Origin: Candidatus Troglogloeales bacterium
GTDB taxonomy: Bacteria > Nitrospirota > Nitrospiria > SBBL01 > SBBA01
Assembly: GCA_005239925.1 (NCBI GenBank)
Contig: SBBA01000044.1
Coordinates: 1-32,233, forward strand
Direction: 5' to 3'
DNA length: 32,233 nucleotides
Shown: positions 21,851 to 29,488 of the stretch, in pieces
Position numbering within the stretch: the first letter of the stretch is position 1
How the letters are laid out: each line of letters begins with the position of its first letter
The notes under the pieces: generated by a model
The model's database searches: none
What the model was told of the DNA's origin: nothing
Seen by the model: only the letters and a program-made list of their open reading frames with translations
Program-made: the position numbers and the translations under genes

Positions 21851-23689
21851 ATGGAATTAGAGGCCACAACAGAGGGTGAGATACAACAGGAACAATGGTA
21901 CCTGAACCACCTCAATACGCTGCCTCTCCAAGAGGCGTACCCGTTTATTGCGCGTGAACGGGAACGGTTGGCGGGATGGCGTTTTCTGCTTGATTTAAGT
22001 AAAGGACAGGAAGGCCTTGTTCTGGAGACCGGACGAGGGACGGTTTCTTGCGTACTCTCCCGGTATTATCACCGGCTTGTTGCCGTTCAGGAGAATGGCG
22101 ACGCCCTGGCCAACTTGGGTCGAAGGGCAGCTGATACCCACCGCAACAATGTGGCCGTCGTCGGCGCCTCTTTTTCAGAACAGCTTCCCTTTGATGACGC
22201 GATCTTTGATTGCGTGATTCTTTATGATATCGGGACGTTCTTCCCCAAACATAGATCGAGAACATCGCTGCTGCAACGACTGCTTTTCGAGACCCATCGG
22301 GTGCTTAAAAAAAATGGCACACTGATGGTGATCAGTGAGAACAATAACGGGGTTTGCTGGATACGAGCCGCGCTGAAATACCTGAAAAACAGAATGATGA
22401 TGCAAAAGGACAAGGCCTTTCCCTATTTTGCACAGAACGCATTTAGATGTCATCAGGTGGATTCCATTTTAAGAGAGGTCGGATTTCAACAGCGACATTG
22501 CTTCGGCCTGTCCCCCCATCTCTCCCCTTTTGCAGACGCATTTCCTATTGATTCACACAACGATGCCCAATGGCACCGCTCCTCCTCTGACAGGGCACAG
22601 GCAGAGGGAAGTCCATCCACGACGACCGTCAAGCCAGTTTTTAGCTCACTGAAGAAATGGACCAGCCCGGCCTTTGCCATTACGGCGACCCGTTCGGAAA
22701 AATCGGATTCCTTCTTAAATCAATTTTCCACCCTGCTCCTCAAGGAGTTGGGTGGGGAGAAGGTTACGTTGCAAAAATATATTAACGGGAAACCGGACGT
22801 GGTCATCCTGATCTATAAAATCGGTCAAGGGGGGAGAGAGGCCGGTGTGGTGGCGCGCCTTCCTCTCACCAAAATATCGTTGGCCCGCTGCCAAAGGAAC
22901 ATGGACACCGTTGATCTCCTTTCTAAACGCAACAGTGTTTTGTGGGGCAAGGTGCCTCGAAAGGTCTGCGCTGGCACACTGTGTGGCCAGCCTTATTTTG
23001 TCGAATCGCTTTGTCCCGGTACCGTGATGCTGCGTCCTACTGCCGTGAGACTTCAAATCGTCGTGAATGAGGCGGCGCCACTTTTAATCGCGTTCCATAA
23101 AACTTGTGTGATCAAACGTCTGATGGACCCGACTGCCTTTGATCAAATCATCTCCCCCTTTTTTCAGGAGGTCTTGCCTTTTCTTAAAGACGAGGAGATG
23201 CGCAGCCGATTTCAATATGTTATTGACGGTGTTCGGGAAAGGCTGCTGGGCACCCTTTTTCCGCTGGTCTATTCCCACGGAGATTTTCAGGTAGAAAATA
23301 TGATTCTAGATCCGAGCACCTTGAAGATTGAAGGTATTATTGACTGGGACTTGTCGCAATCGGAAGGGCTTCCCCTGCACGACTTATTGTATCTCCTTTT
23401 GTATAAAGAAACCCTGCTGGGCCGTGGCGATTTTGAAACGATTTTTTCGCGGCGACTTTTGCCGTTGCGGCTTGATCTACAGGACGAAAGTCACTTTACG
23501 GCCTATCAACGCGCCATTGGTATCAGCTTCGATCATCTCCTTCCGCTGCAAATCTTTTTTTGGCTGCATCATATTACGCGTCGCATTGAACCGGTTTGGC
23601 CGCAATTTAACGCCTGGATGGATAGCGCCTTCTACCCTGTTTTCATGCAGGTCGAAAAGGCGATTCGACAAGAACCCCCTACTTCCTAA
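21851..23689 (+). CDS. Fusion of a SAM-methyltransferase domain and an APH-type kinase domain
   Basis: The product has 612 residues. Residues about 35-215 resemble a class I methyltransferase: GLVLETGRGTVSCVLSRYY is a degenerate glycine loop, then LPFDDAIFDCVILYDIG and ETHRVLKKNGTLMVISE. Residues about 290-600 are an aminoglycoside-phosphotransferase/choline-kinase-like fold with the Brenner motif VYSHGDFQVENMILD (about 471-485) and the metal motif IIDWDLSQSEGLPLHDLLY. The kinase part should phosphorylate a small hydroxylated or sugar substrate. The ATG at 21851 follows AGGGAG; a TTG at 21848 is also open. The stop overlaps the ATG of the O-antigen-ligase gene (TAATG), so a role in envelope polysaccharide is likely. 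Substrates are unknown. Confidence 0.85.
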   Translation: MELEATTEGEIQQEQWYLNHLNTLPLQEAYPFIARERERLAGWRFLLDLSKGQEGLVLETGRGTVSCVLSRYYHRLVAVQENGDALANLGRRAADTHRNNVAVVGASFSEQLPFDDAIFDCVILYDIGTFFPKHRSRTSLLQRLLFETHRVLKKNGTLMVISENNNGVCWIRAALKYLKNRMMMQKDKAFPYFAQNAFRCHQVDSILREVGFQQRHCFGLSPHLSPFADAFPIDSHNDAQWHRSSSDRAQAEGSPSTTTVKPVFSSLKKWTSPAFAITATRSEKSDSFLNQFSTLLLKELGGEKVTLQKYINGKPDVVILIYKIGQGGREAGVVARLPLTKISLARCQRNMDTVDLLSKRNSVLWGKVPRKVCAGTLCGQPYFVESLCPGTVMLRPTAVRLQIVVNEAAPLLIAFHKTCVIKRLMDPTAFDQIISPFFQEVLPFLKDEEMRSRFQYVIDGVRERLLGTLFPLVYSHGDFQVENMILDPSTLKIEGIIDWDLSQSEGLPLHDLLYLLLYKETLLGRGDFETIFSRRLLPLRLDLQDESHFTAYQRAIGISFDHLLPLQIFFWLHHITRRIEPVWPQFNAWMDSAFYPVFMQVEKAIRQEPPTS

Positions 23690-24957
23690 TGGGCACGCTT
23701 GGCATTCTCCTTTATTGCGTCATTCTGATTATCCAGCCGCAGGCCTTTGTCCCGTTTCTGATCGGCATGCCGGTGTCAGACATTATCATTCCATTGACGC
23801 TCGTCATCGGACTGGTTGAAACCTGGCGTCGCAACAGGGTGTTCTGGCTACCTCAACATACCCTCTTCCTGATTTTTCTAGCGTTTGTTTTTCTATCAAA
23901 CGCCGCCAATGGTCGCACTGACGTGGGTTTGGATCAATTGGAATTGTATTTAAAACGGATTGCCGTTTACTTCATGGTGATCTTGATCTTAAATTCAATA
24001 TCCCGCCTCAAGACAACGATACAGTGGATCACGCTTTTAATCACAATCCTGGCTATAGAGGGGATTTATCACGATCAAACCGGAATCGGGTGGGCCGACC
24101 AGCCCTTTGCCGAGGGACGCATACAATGGGTCGGGGATTGGGACGGCTCCAACGGCTTCTGTCTTCTTTTTATTATAGCCGCGATATTCTCCCTTGAATT
24201 TGTGATGGGGCCTTTTGCGTTCGGGGCATCCCGTTGGTTTTTTTCTGTGGCAATCATGTTGTTATTGCCCGCCATCGTTTTAACCAATTCGAGAGGGGGA
24301 TGGCTCTCGTTGTGTCTGGTTCTTTTTCTTTTCTTTGCGGACCGGCACAAAAAATATGTCGTTCGTTTTCTGATCGTCGGTACCGTTGTCGCGGGTCTGA
24401 TGATGGCCTTGGCCCCGTCGCGTATGAAGGAGATCAACACGAAAGAGGAGTCTGCACGCGAGCGTCTCTGGTCGTGGGAACAGGGCCTCGATTTTCTCCG
24501 GGAAAAACCGGCCTATGGAATCGGCAAGGGGATGTACAGATTAACAACACAGCCGAATCTGCTGGCGCATAATAACTATCTACAAGTCGCCGCGGAGGTT
24601 GGATGGATTGGATATTTTATCTGGTTGGCGATCCATTATCTTTGTCTCAAGGGGTGTTTTGGGGTGCAACGGCAGCGGGGGGAAACACAGGAGCAGGCGG
24701 CATTGATTACGTTTTCCCGGATGATGTTCATGGCGATGATCGGTTTTTGCGCGGTCACCTTTTTTATTACAATGGAGTTGGATATTCTATATGTTTTATG
24801 GGGCTTATCGGCGGTGGTTATCCTAGAGGGACAAAAACAATTTCCTGCGTTATCGCGATCCCTTTCATTGACGCCAAAAGATATCGCTGTTGTGATGGGC
24901 GGAGGAATAGGGATTATCGGGGTGATCCATCTCCTGGCCGTTGTTGAGCTGTTTTAG
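23689..24957 (+). CDS. O-antigen ligase / polymerase-like membrane protein
   Basis: The product has 422 residues and about 11 hydrophobic segments. The Wzy/WaaL (PF04932-type) signature is present: TNSRGGWLSLCLVLFLFF (about residue 200) and, in the large periplasmic loop, AHNNYLQVAAEVGWIGYFIW (about 290-310) with the conserved His-Asn. The periplasmic loop also has SARERLWSWEQGLDFLREKP and YGIGKGMY, typical of ligases. It should join or polymerise undecaprenyl-linked glycans at the periplasmic face. Its ATG overlaps the stop of the methyltransferase-kinase gene. Ligase and polymerase cannot be told apart by sequence alone. Confidence 0.87.
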   Translation: MGTLGILLYCVILIIQPQAFVPFLIGMPVSDIIIPLTLVIGLVETWRRNRVFWLPQHTLFLIFLAFVFLSNAANGRTDVGLDQLELYLKRIAVYFMVILILNSISRLKTTIQWITLLITILAIEGIYHDQTGIGWADQPFAEGRIQWVGDWDGSNGFCLLFIIAAIFSLEFVMGPFAFGASRWFFSVAIMLLLPAIVLTNSRGGWLSLCLVLFLFFADRHKKYVVRFLIVGTVVAGLMMALAPSRMKEINTKEESARERLWSWEQGLDFLREKPAYGIGKGMYRLTTQPNLLAHNNYLQVAAEVGWIGYFIWLAIHYLCLKGCFGVQRQRGETQEQAALITFSRMMFMAMIGFCAVTFFITMELDILYVLWGLSAVVILEGQKQFPALSRSLSLTPKDIAVVMGGGIGIIGVIHLLAVVELF

Positions 24958-25872
24958 AGGGGCCTCCATGATATTTACCATTCGACGCCTCCCCAGCGGC
25001 AATCTTTTTTACGGAGGATCAGTGATATGTGACTCCATCCTGGTCCGGGAACCACGGCGCTTCCGTCCGACTTGACCACTTCCTGAATCGTCGCAGTAAC
25101 CTTTGCTACCTTGCCCGCCGCTTCACTTCCGGCAATCACCGGCGTACCCATGACCAGACGAATGGTCGTATACCGCTCAAAAAGCTGCTGAACAATATCG
25201 GATTGCCGGGAAGAGATTTGGCTGATTTGATTCAGCCGATCAAAATCGCGCCGTTCAAACCCCTGCTTCCATTGCGTAAGTAACGCATCCACCTGCTTTT
25301 TATCGGTCTCAGGACGTATGGCGTTTTGCGCGGTTTCGGCGCCTTGTGCAAATAAAGCAAGGGTCTCTTTCAGCGCGATCTCTGCCCCCTGATACCGCTT
25401 CCGGGCCTCTGCCATATTGCTTTGATCAACCGCCTCGTCCCCCTGCGCTAATCTCTTCTCCCCTTTTGTTGCGGTATCGGTCACCTTGCGATAGAGATCA
25501 GGCGCGCACTGTTGTGTATCAACACCATCTGCGATCCCGCGTGCCTTGGATACCTGATCCTGCAATTGTAAAAGGGCCTGACGTGACAAGGCGATATCAT
25601 TCTGCGCAGCCTTTACCTCTTTGGCTGCCTTCACATAGAGACCCATTGCGCTGATTAACTGCCGCTCGGCCTCTTTGTACAGGGGTTCAGCCTCTTCTAA
25701 CGTTGCAAGCTGTTTGGCCTCCAAGATCGCTTTTGCTCCACGGGCATCTGCATCTTTTGCCTTTTCATAGGCCGTATGGGCAATACGCGGGGCGTTGGTC
25801 TGATCCGCATCCCGTCGGGCCGCGATAACCTGACCCTGCAATTTGGCTATTTGGGTTTGCAACAATTGAAGT

Positions 25873-25909
25873 GTCGGGACGCCGACTGCGGTCGGGACGC
25901 CGACTGCGG
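25873..25909 (+). repeat. Family A tandem dimer inside the kinase gene, antisense to it
   Basis: Two exact 18-base units GTCGGGACGCCGACTGCG plus G are identical to 7749-7785. Here the gene is on the other strand, so the unit is read as GVPTAV repeated, in the linker between the TM helix and the coiled coil. The frame stays open. Confidence 0.9.
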
Positions 25910-26678
25910 CGGAAGAGGGAGGCACCGCAAGAGGGACGCTCTTTTGGGGCTGGGGAAGAGGGGTTGGGTTTTGGAACCTTTGAGGTTCCGATGGACGATA
26001 AAAAAGAAAACCAGCCCCCAATAGAAGAAGTATTCCACAGGATGCCGTGATCCATAAAATACGTCGACGGCCCGGCGCGGCCCGTCCATGGGAGGGCATT
26101 TTCTTCGATCCAGTGCCCTTTGTGTTGGAACGGCCCGTGTGTGCGGGTTGATCCGCCATCAACACCGTTTTCTCGCCTGTTAGAACGGTTTCATCAGGTA
26201 CACCCGTAAACAGGACTGGTAAATTCGTCTTGATCCAGTGGACGAGATGCTCTGCATTGGGCGGCCGTTCCTCTTTTGATTTGCGCAAAAGGGTACGCGT
26301 CATCTCTTGTAGCCGGGTCGGAACACCCGTGGGAAAAACCAACGCAAACTCTTCTGCGGAGGTTAGCCGGGTATTGATGGCGGTCTGGGAGAAGCCATGA
26401 TAGGGGGTCTGACCGGATAGCATCTCGTACAAAACCATGCCGAGTGAAAAAAGATCGGCGCGGCCATCCAACGGCTCCCCGCGCGCCTGTTCCGGTGACA
26501 TATACTTGGGCGTCCCCATGATGTTTCCCGTCAGCGTTACGGAAATTTCGTCGGTCGCCGCGGCAATGCCAAAGTCAGCGATTTTGACATGCCCCGACGC
26601 ATTCACCATGATATTGGCCGGCTTAATGTCGCGATGAATAATCCCATGACGATGGGCATAGGCCAAGGCGTCCGCCGC

Positions 26679-26681
26679 CTA
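26679..26681 (-). other. In-frame amber codon in the kinase gene
   Basis: The only interruption of an otherwise intact kinase frame. Codons on both sides encode the contiguous conserved helix before the catalytic loop. No frameshift or deletion is needed to join them. Confidence 0.85.
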
Positions 26682-27040
26682 ACCTATCACCGCCAGTGCC
26701 TCGTTTGGGGAAAAACGGCCCTGATTTTTTAGCCGTTGCTTTAAGTCGGTCGCGTCAAAAAATTCCATCACGATATAATTGGCGTCTCCCTCCTGTACGA
26801 CGTCATGGATTCGGATAATATTATCGTGGTCGAGTCGCGCCATGGCGCGGGCCTCGCGTTGAAAGCGGGCCACAAAGGAGGTATCGGCCGATAGTTGGGC
26901 GTGTAGTGATTTAATTGCGACGTGACGATTAAGTGAGAGTTGAACCGCCTCATAAATGATTCCCATCCCGCCTTTGCCCAGTTCCCGTTTTATTTCATAT
27001 CGTCCCGAAAAAACCTTCTTGTCCATTTGCTGACATCTTA

Positions 27041-27049
27041 TGGTAAAAT
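27041..27049 (+). promoter_or_regulatory. Possible extended -10 for the Ig-like protein gene
   Basis: TGGTAAAAT is an extended -10 with TAAAAT at 27044-27049. No good -35 is visible. It lies in the divergent space shared with the kinase gene and would start transcription near 27056. Confidence 0.35.
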
Positions 27050-27102
27050 TGCCCGCTTTTTCAAACACCTTAAAGTAATCGATGAAAGTTCAAAAGGGAA
27101 AC

Positions 27103-27735
27103 ATGGGCGTAACGTTTTATCTCCGCATCCTTCTTGCTGTTGGTATTCTTTTATACTCTCCGATCATGGCTTTTCCCATGATCGATATTGATGGCCCGGA
27201 GATTCGACATACACAGCCCGTAGCGTTACCGGTGGCCGGTACGCCTCTGACCGTTGATGTCACTGTCACCGATGACGTCGCAGTGGTTGCCGTCACACTT
27301 TTTTATCGCATCCGCGGCCAGAACGATTATTTGCAGATCAATATGGGGATGAAGGAGGGGTCGCTTTATCAGGCCACTCTTTCTGAAACGGCGTTGACGC
27401 TTTCCGGTATCGAATATTATTTTTCGGCGTCTGATCCCTCTGGGAACGTTTCATCCATCAAGCCTTTCTTTCTGGCTGTCCGACCGAAACCCGTCGAGGT
27501 GCTCATTCCGCTGCCTGAAATACAACCGGTTATCGAAGCAAGGTTCCCATTAGATATGCCAGAAATAGTGCCGATAAAAGAACACGTTATTACACCGGCG
27601 CCCATCATCCGAAAGCCCTGGTATAAGAAATGGTGGGTCTGGGGGATTGGCGGGGCCATTCTTGCAGGTGTAGCTGCAGCCAATCAGGGCCAGGATACGG
27701 CTCCGGCGGCTGCTCCAGCGCCGGATGTTGAATGA
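27103..27735 (+). CDS. Exported Ig-like protein with C-terminal membrane anchor
   Basis: The product has 210 residues. A signal peptide (YLRILLAVGILLYSPIMAFP) leads into a single Ig-like/fibronectin-like beta-sandwich (about residues 25-120) with repeated VTVTDDVAVVAVTLFYRIRG and SGIEYYFSASDPSGNVSS. A Pro/Val/Ile-rich stalk follows, then KPWYKKWWVWGIGGAILAGV, a single span with a basic flank, and an Ala/Pro tail. This C-terminal WYKKWW-VWG-IGG anchor is common in surface proteins encoded next to Ser/Thr kinases. The ATG at 27103 is chosen because AAAAGGG lies 5-8 bases upstream; an ATG at 27082 would add seven residues. It is divergent from the kinase gene, which suggests a shared function. 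Confidence 0.75.
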   Translation: MGVTFYLRILLAVGILLYSPIMAFPMIDIDGPEIRHTQPVALPVAGTPLTVDVTVTDDVAVVAVTLFYRIRGQNDYLQINMGMKEGSLYQATLSETALTLSGIEYYFSASDPSGNVSSIKPFFLAVRPKPVEVLIPLPEIQPVIEARFPLDMPEIVPIKEHVITPAPIIRKPWYKKWWVWGIGGAILAGVAAANQGQDTAPAAAPAPDVE

Positions 27736-27737
27736 GG

Positions 27738-27913
27738 CTGGGAGCGCGGGCGTCTCATCCGCAACGACGATAAACCTGACGATCCCGGAACTGGGAGCGT
27801 TTCTGGGGGCGTTCCTAGGAGCGCGGGCATCTTGCCCGCCAGAGTGCGATAAGTGAGGATACACATTGATTAAATTGATTAAACACGAGTGGGCGAGACG
27901 CCCGCGCTCCCAG
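27738..27913. repeat. Long inverted repeat, family D
   Basis: CTGGGAGCGCGGGCGTCTC (27738-27756) and GAGACGCCCGCGCTCCCAG (27895-27913) are perfect reverse complements, 138 bases apart. A third, related stretch, AGGAGCGCGGGCATCTTGCC then CGCC, lies inside near 27812-27836. It fills the gap between the Ig-like gene and the lipoprotein gene. It may be a small composite of palindromes or a miniature transposon. Confidence 0.75.
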
Positions 27914-27921
27914 GAGGTAAA

Positions 27922-28620
27922 ATGAGAACACTCAGAGCGATTTGCCTTATCGTTATTTCATCCTTTGTTCTTTTTCAGATGGGGTGTGGTGGCGATCCTC
28001 AACCTCAAATGGACACCGGCTCCCTGACGATTAAGGTCGTCTGGTAGGGGGATGCCATTGGGTCCGAGGTGTCCTCTCTTGTGTTTACCCTTTCGGGTAA
28101 AGGAATAGCCCCTTTGACGCGCACCTTTAAACCGGAGAAACCTGAAATAAAAATTACCAACCTGGTAACAGAACAAAAGTCAGTTGTGCTGGAGGGCAAA
28201 AACAGCGAGGGAGAGGTTCTTTATAAGGGACAATTGGATGTCATTATCGGGAACGGTAAAAATGCGTCTGTCAGCATAACGCTGATACCGACATCTACAC
28301 CGCCACCACCGACGACCGCGACGAGCACACCCACAATGGCAACGACTACGCCGACAACGGAAACAGCAACCCAACCGCCGCCACCAACAACCGCGACGAC
28401 CACACCAACGACTGCAATGACAACGGGAACAACAACCACACCGCCACCATCCCCACCCCCTCTGGGCCAAGTCCTCACCACGGTGGACAGCGCAGGAGAT
28501 GTCGGGAGGTTCACCTCGATTGCGATCGGCGGGGATGGCTTCCCGGTGGTCAGCTATTTTGACCAAACGAACTCCAACCTCAAGGTGGCCCACTGTGGAA
28601 ATGCGTTGTGTACGCCGTAA
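27922..28620 (+). pseudogene. Lipoprotein with Pro/Thr-rich stalk, interrupted by one in-frame TAG and truncated
   Basis: The ATG at 27922 follows AGGAGG and opens a lipoprotein signal (FVLFQMGCGGD, lipobox Cys near residue 22). At codon 42 the frame meets TAG (28045-28047), then continues in phase to TAA at 28620 (233 codons in all). After a beta-rich segment comes a stalk of PTTATSTPT-type repeats (about residues 118-175). The end [20 protein letters not shown] then [13 protein letters not shown] is one blade of a beta-propeller repeat that normally recurs many times, so the 3' end also looks cut. The second half could start at GTG 28069, but without export signal. Two separate lesions favour decay, although readthrough of the TAG is possible. 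Confidence 0.8.
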
Positions 28621-28676
28621 GGGAAGGGGACTTCCTTATTTATTCGGTACGAATGGAATTATTGTAGTTCCGTATC

Positions 28677-28722
28677 GTAGGGGCGACCCGGTGGCCGGAA
28701 CGCCGGCTGCGGGGTCGCCCTA
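28677..28722. repeat. Nested repeat: family C arms around a family A core
   Basis: GTAGGGGCGACCC (28677-28689) pairs with GGGTCGCCCTA (28712-28722). Between them lies GGCCGGAACGCCGGCTGCGG (28693-28712), a variant of the family A core. A family A unit thus sits in the loop of a family C palindrome. It lies directly after the decayed lipoprotein gene. Confidence 0.75.
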
Positions 28723-28815
28723 GAGCGATATAACCGCCACAATGACCATTGCCCCACGCCGTGTAACTATCCTCATGTAAGAGGAACTGTCCTGGATTGC
28801 TCAAGAGGAATAGGG

Positions 28816-29067
28816 TTATTTTTGTTGCATTGCCTTTTCCGCTGCCCACATTTTCAGGACCGCAATCCTTGCAACCCCTATTCGTTCGGCTTCCCGATCC
28901 ATTGCCGCAACAACCCATGCGGGAAAGTCGCTGTTAACGCGCTTTAACTCCATATTGGGACGTCGAGCATGATCATAGTCGAAATATTCGTCTATCTTAT
29001 CGCTGCCTGAATCAAATATTTCGTCTAACACTTCCGCTTTAATTGTTTTTTGGTCCTTGTTTTTCAT
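28816..29067 (-). CDS. brnA: BrnA-type antitoxin
   Basis: The product has 83 residues. The C-terminal half ARRPNMELKRVNSDFPAWVV then AAMDREAERIGVARIAVLKM is a ribbon-helix-helix DNA-binding domain of the BrnA/CopG type. BrnA neutralises the BrnT ribonuclease and represses the pair's own promoter. It follows the toxin gene with a 29-base overlap, the usual toxin-first order of this system. AAGGAG lies before the ATG. The N-terminal 35 residues are acidic and should contact the toxin. Confidence 0.9.
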   Translation of the reverse strand: MKNKDQKTIKAEVLDEIFDSGSDKIDEYFDYDHARRPNMELKRVNSDFPAWVVAAMDREAERIGVARIAVLKMWAAEKAMQQK

Positions 29068-29320
29068 ATGCCTCTTTCTCCTTTTTTCGAGAGGGTCTTA
29101 CAGAGATCATCCGAATCTTGTTGCCGTGGTAGGTGATAAAAGCGGTCCAGTATCGATTGGCAATTCTACCAACAATACCAATACGCTCCTCCGAAACATC
29201 CCTGCGCCCATGAATCTCAATATACCCTGTATCAAGCCAAATCGCCTGAGCCTCTTCAAAAGAAATTCCGCGCTTTATCTTATTGCCACTACTTTTTTGG
29301 CTATCAAATTCAAATTCCAC
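29039..29320 (-). CDS. brnT: BrnT-type ribonuclease toxin
   Basis: The product has 93 residues from the GTG at 29320 and belongs to the BrnT family (DUF497, RelE-like fold). It cleaves RNA to slow growth unless bound by BrnA. The family plan is visible: EFEFDSQKSSGNKIKRGISF then EEAQAIW, ERIGIVGRIANRYWTAFITY, and IRMISVRPSRKKEKEAYE with the catalytic basic residues. BrnT usually begins close to this FEFD motif; the frame is open back to 29356 but the extra 12 residues are atypical. AAAGGGT precedes the GTG. The pair may be a stability module in this repeat-rich stretch. Confidence 0.88.
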   Translation of the reverse strand: MEFEFDSQKSSGNKIKRGISFEEAQAIWLDTGYIEIHGRRDVSEERIGIVGRIANRYWTAFITYHGNKIRMISVRPSRKKEKEAYEKQGPKNN

Positions 29321-29488
29321 ACCCTTTGTATATAAGAACGATGTAATAAAAGTCAATAATTCGGTATCCGTTACGGAACGGGGTCGTAGTGCACGGCCAA
29401 CCCTAGATCACTATGGCTGATTACATTGCAAGTCAGAATCTATGACAAAAAGGTTACTTAGAGGAGCAACCCGCTGTGACCGCGTCAC

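Larger units (their letters stand above)
24975..27068 (-). pseudogene. Ser/Thr protein kinase with membrane anchor, interrupted by one in-frame TAG
   Basis: Two open frames (27068-26679 and 26678-24975) are in the same phase, separated only by a TAG at 26681-26679. Read through, the protein has about 683-697 residues. It has a complete Hanks-type kinase: GKGGMGIIYEA, VAIKSL, HRDIKPANIM, DFGIA, GTPKYMSPEQARGEP. A TM helix (ITASCGILLLLGAGFLFY), a long coiled coil and a C-terminal NTF2-like domain (ALLTQWKQGFERRDFDRLNQ) follow. TAG stands where kinases often have Gln (VIG-stop-AADALAYAHRHG), so one C-to-T change explains it. The second ORF alone lacks the N-lobe and would be inactive. The start may be ATG 27026 or GTG 27068. 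The repeat at 25873 adds VGVPTAVGVPT after the TM helix. Confidence 0.85.

Noticed and set aside
26666-26666. TTG at 26666 as the start of a separate kinase gene
   Set aside because: The product would lack the whole nucleotide-binding N-lobe, which is encoded in phase just upstream of one TAG.
28290-28460. Possible CRISPR-like or tandem DNA repeat in the lipoprotein gene
   Set aside because: The repetition is codon-level Pro/Thr low complexity without spacers of regular length.
28180-28593. Minus-strand frames opposite the lipoprotein stalk
   Set aside because: They are low-complexity Gly/Val/Cys translations of the Pro/Thr repeat on the other strand.
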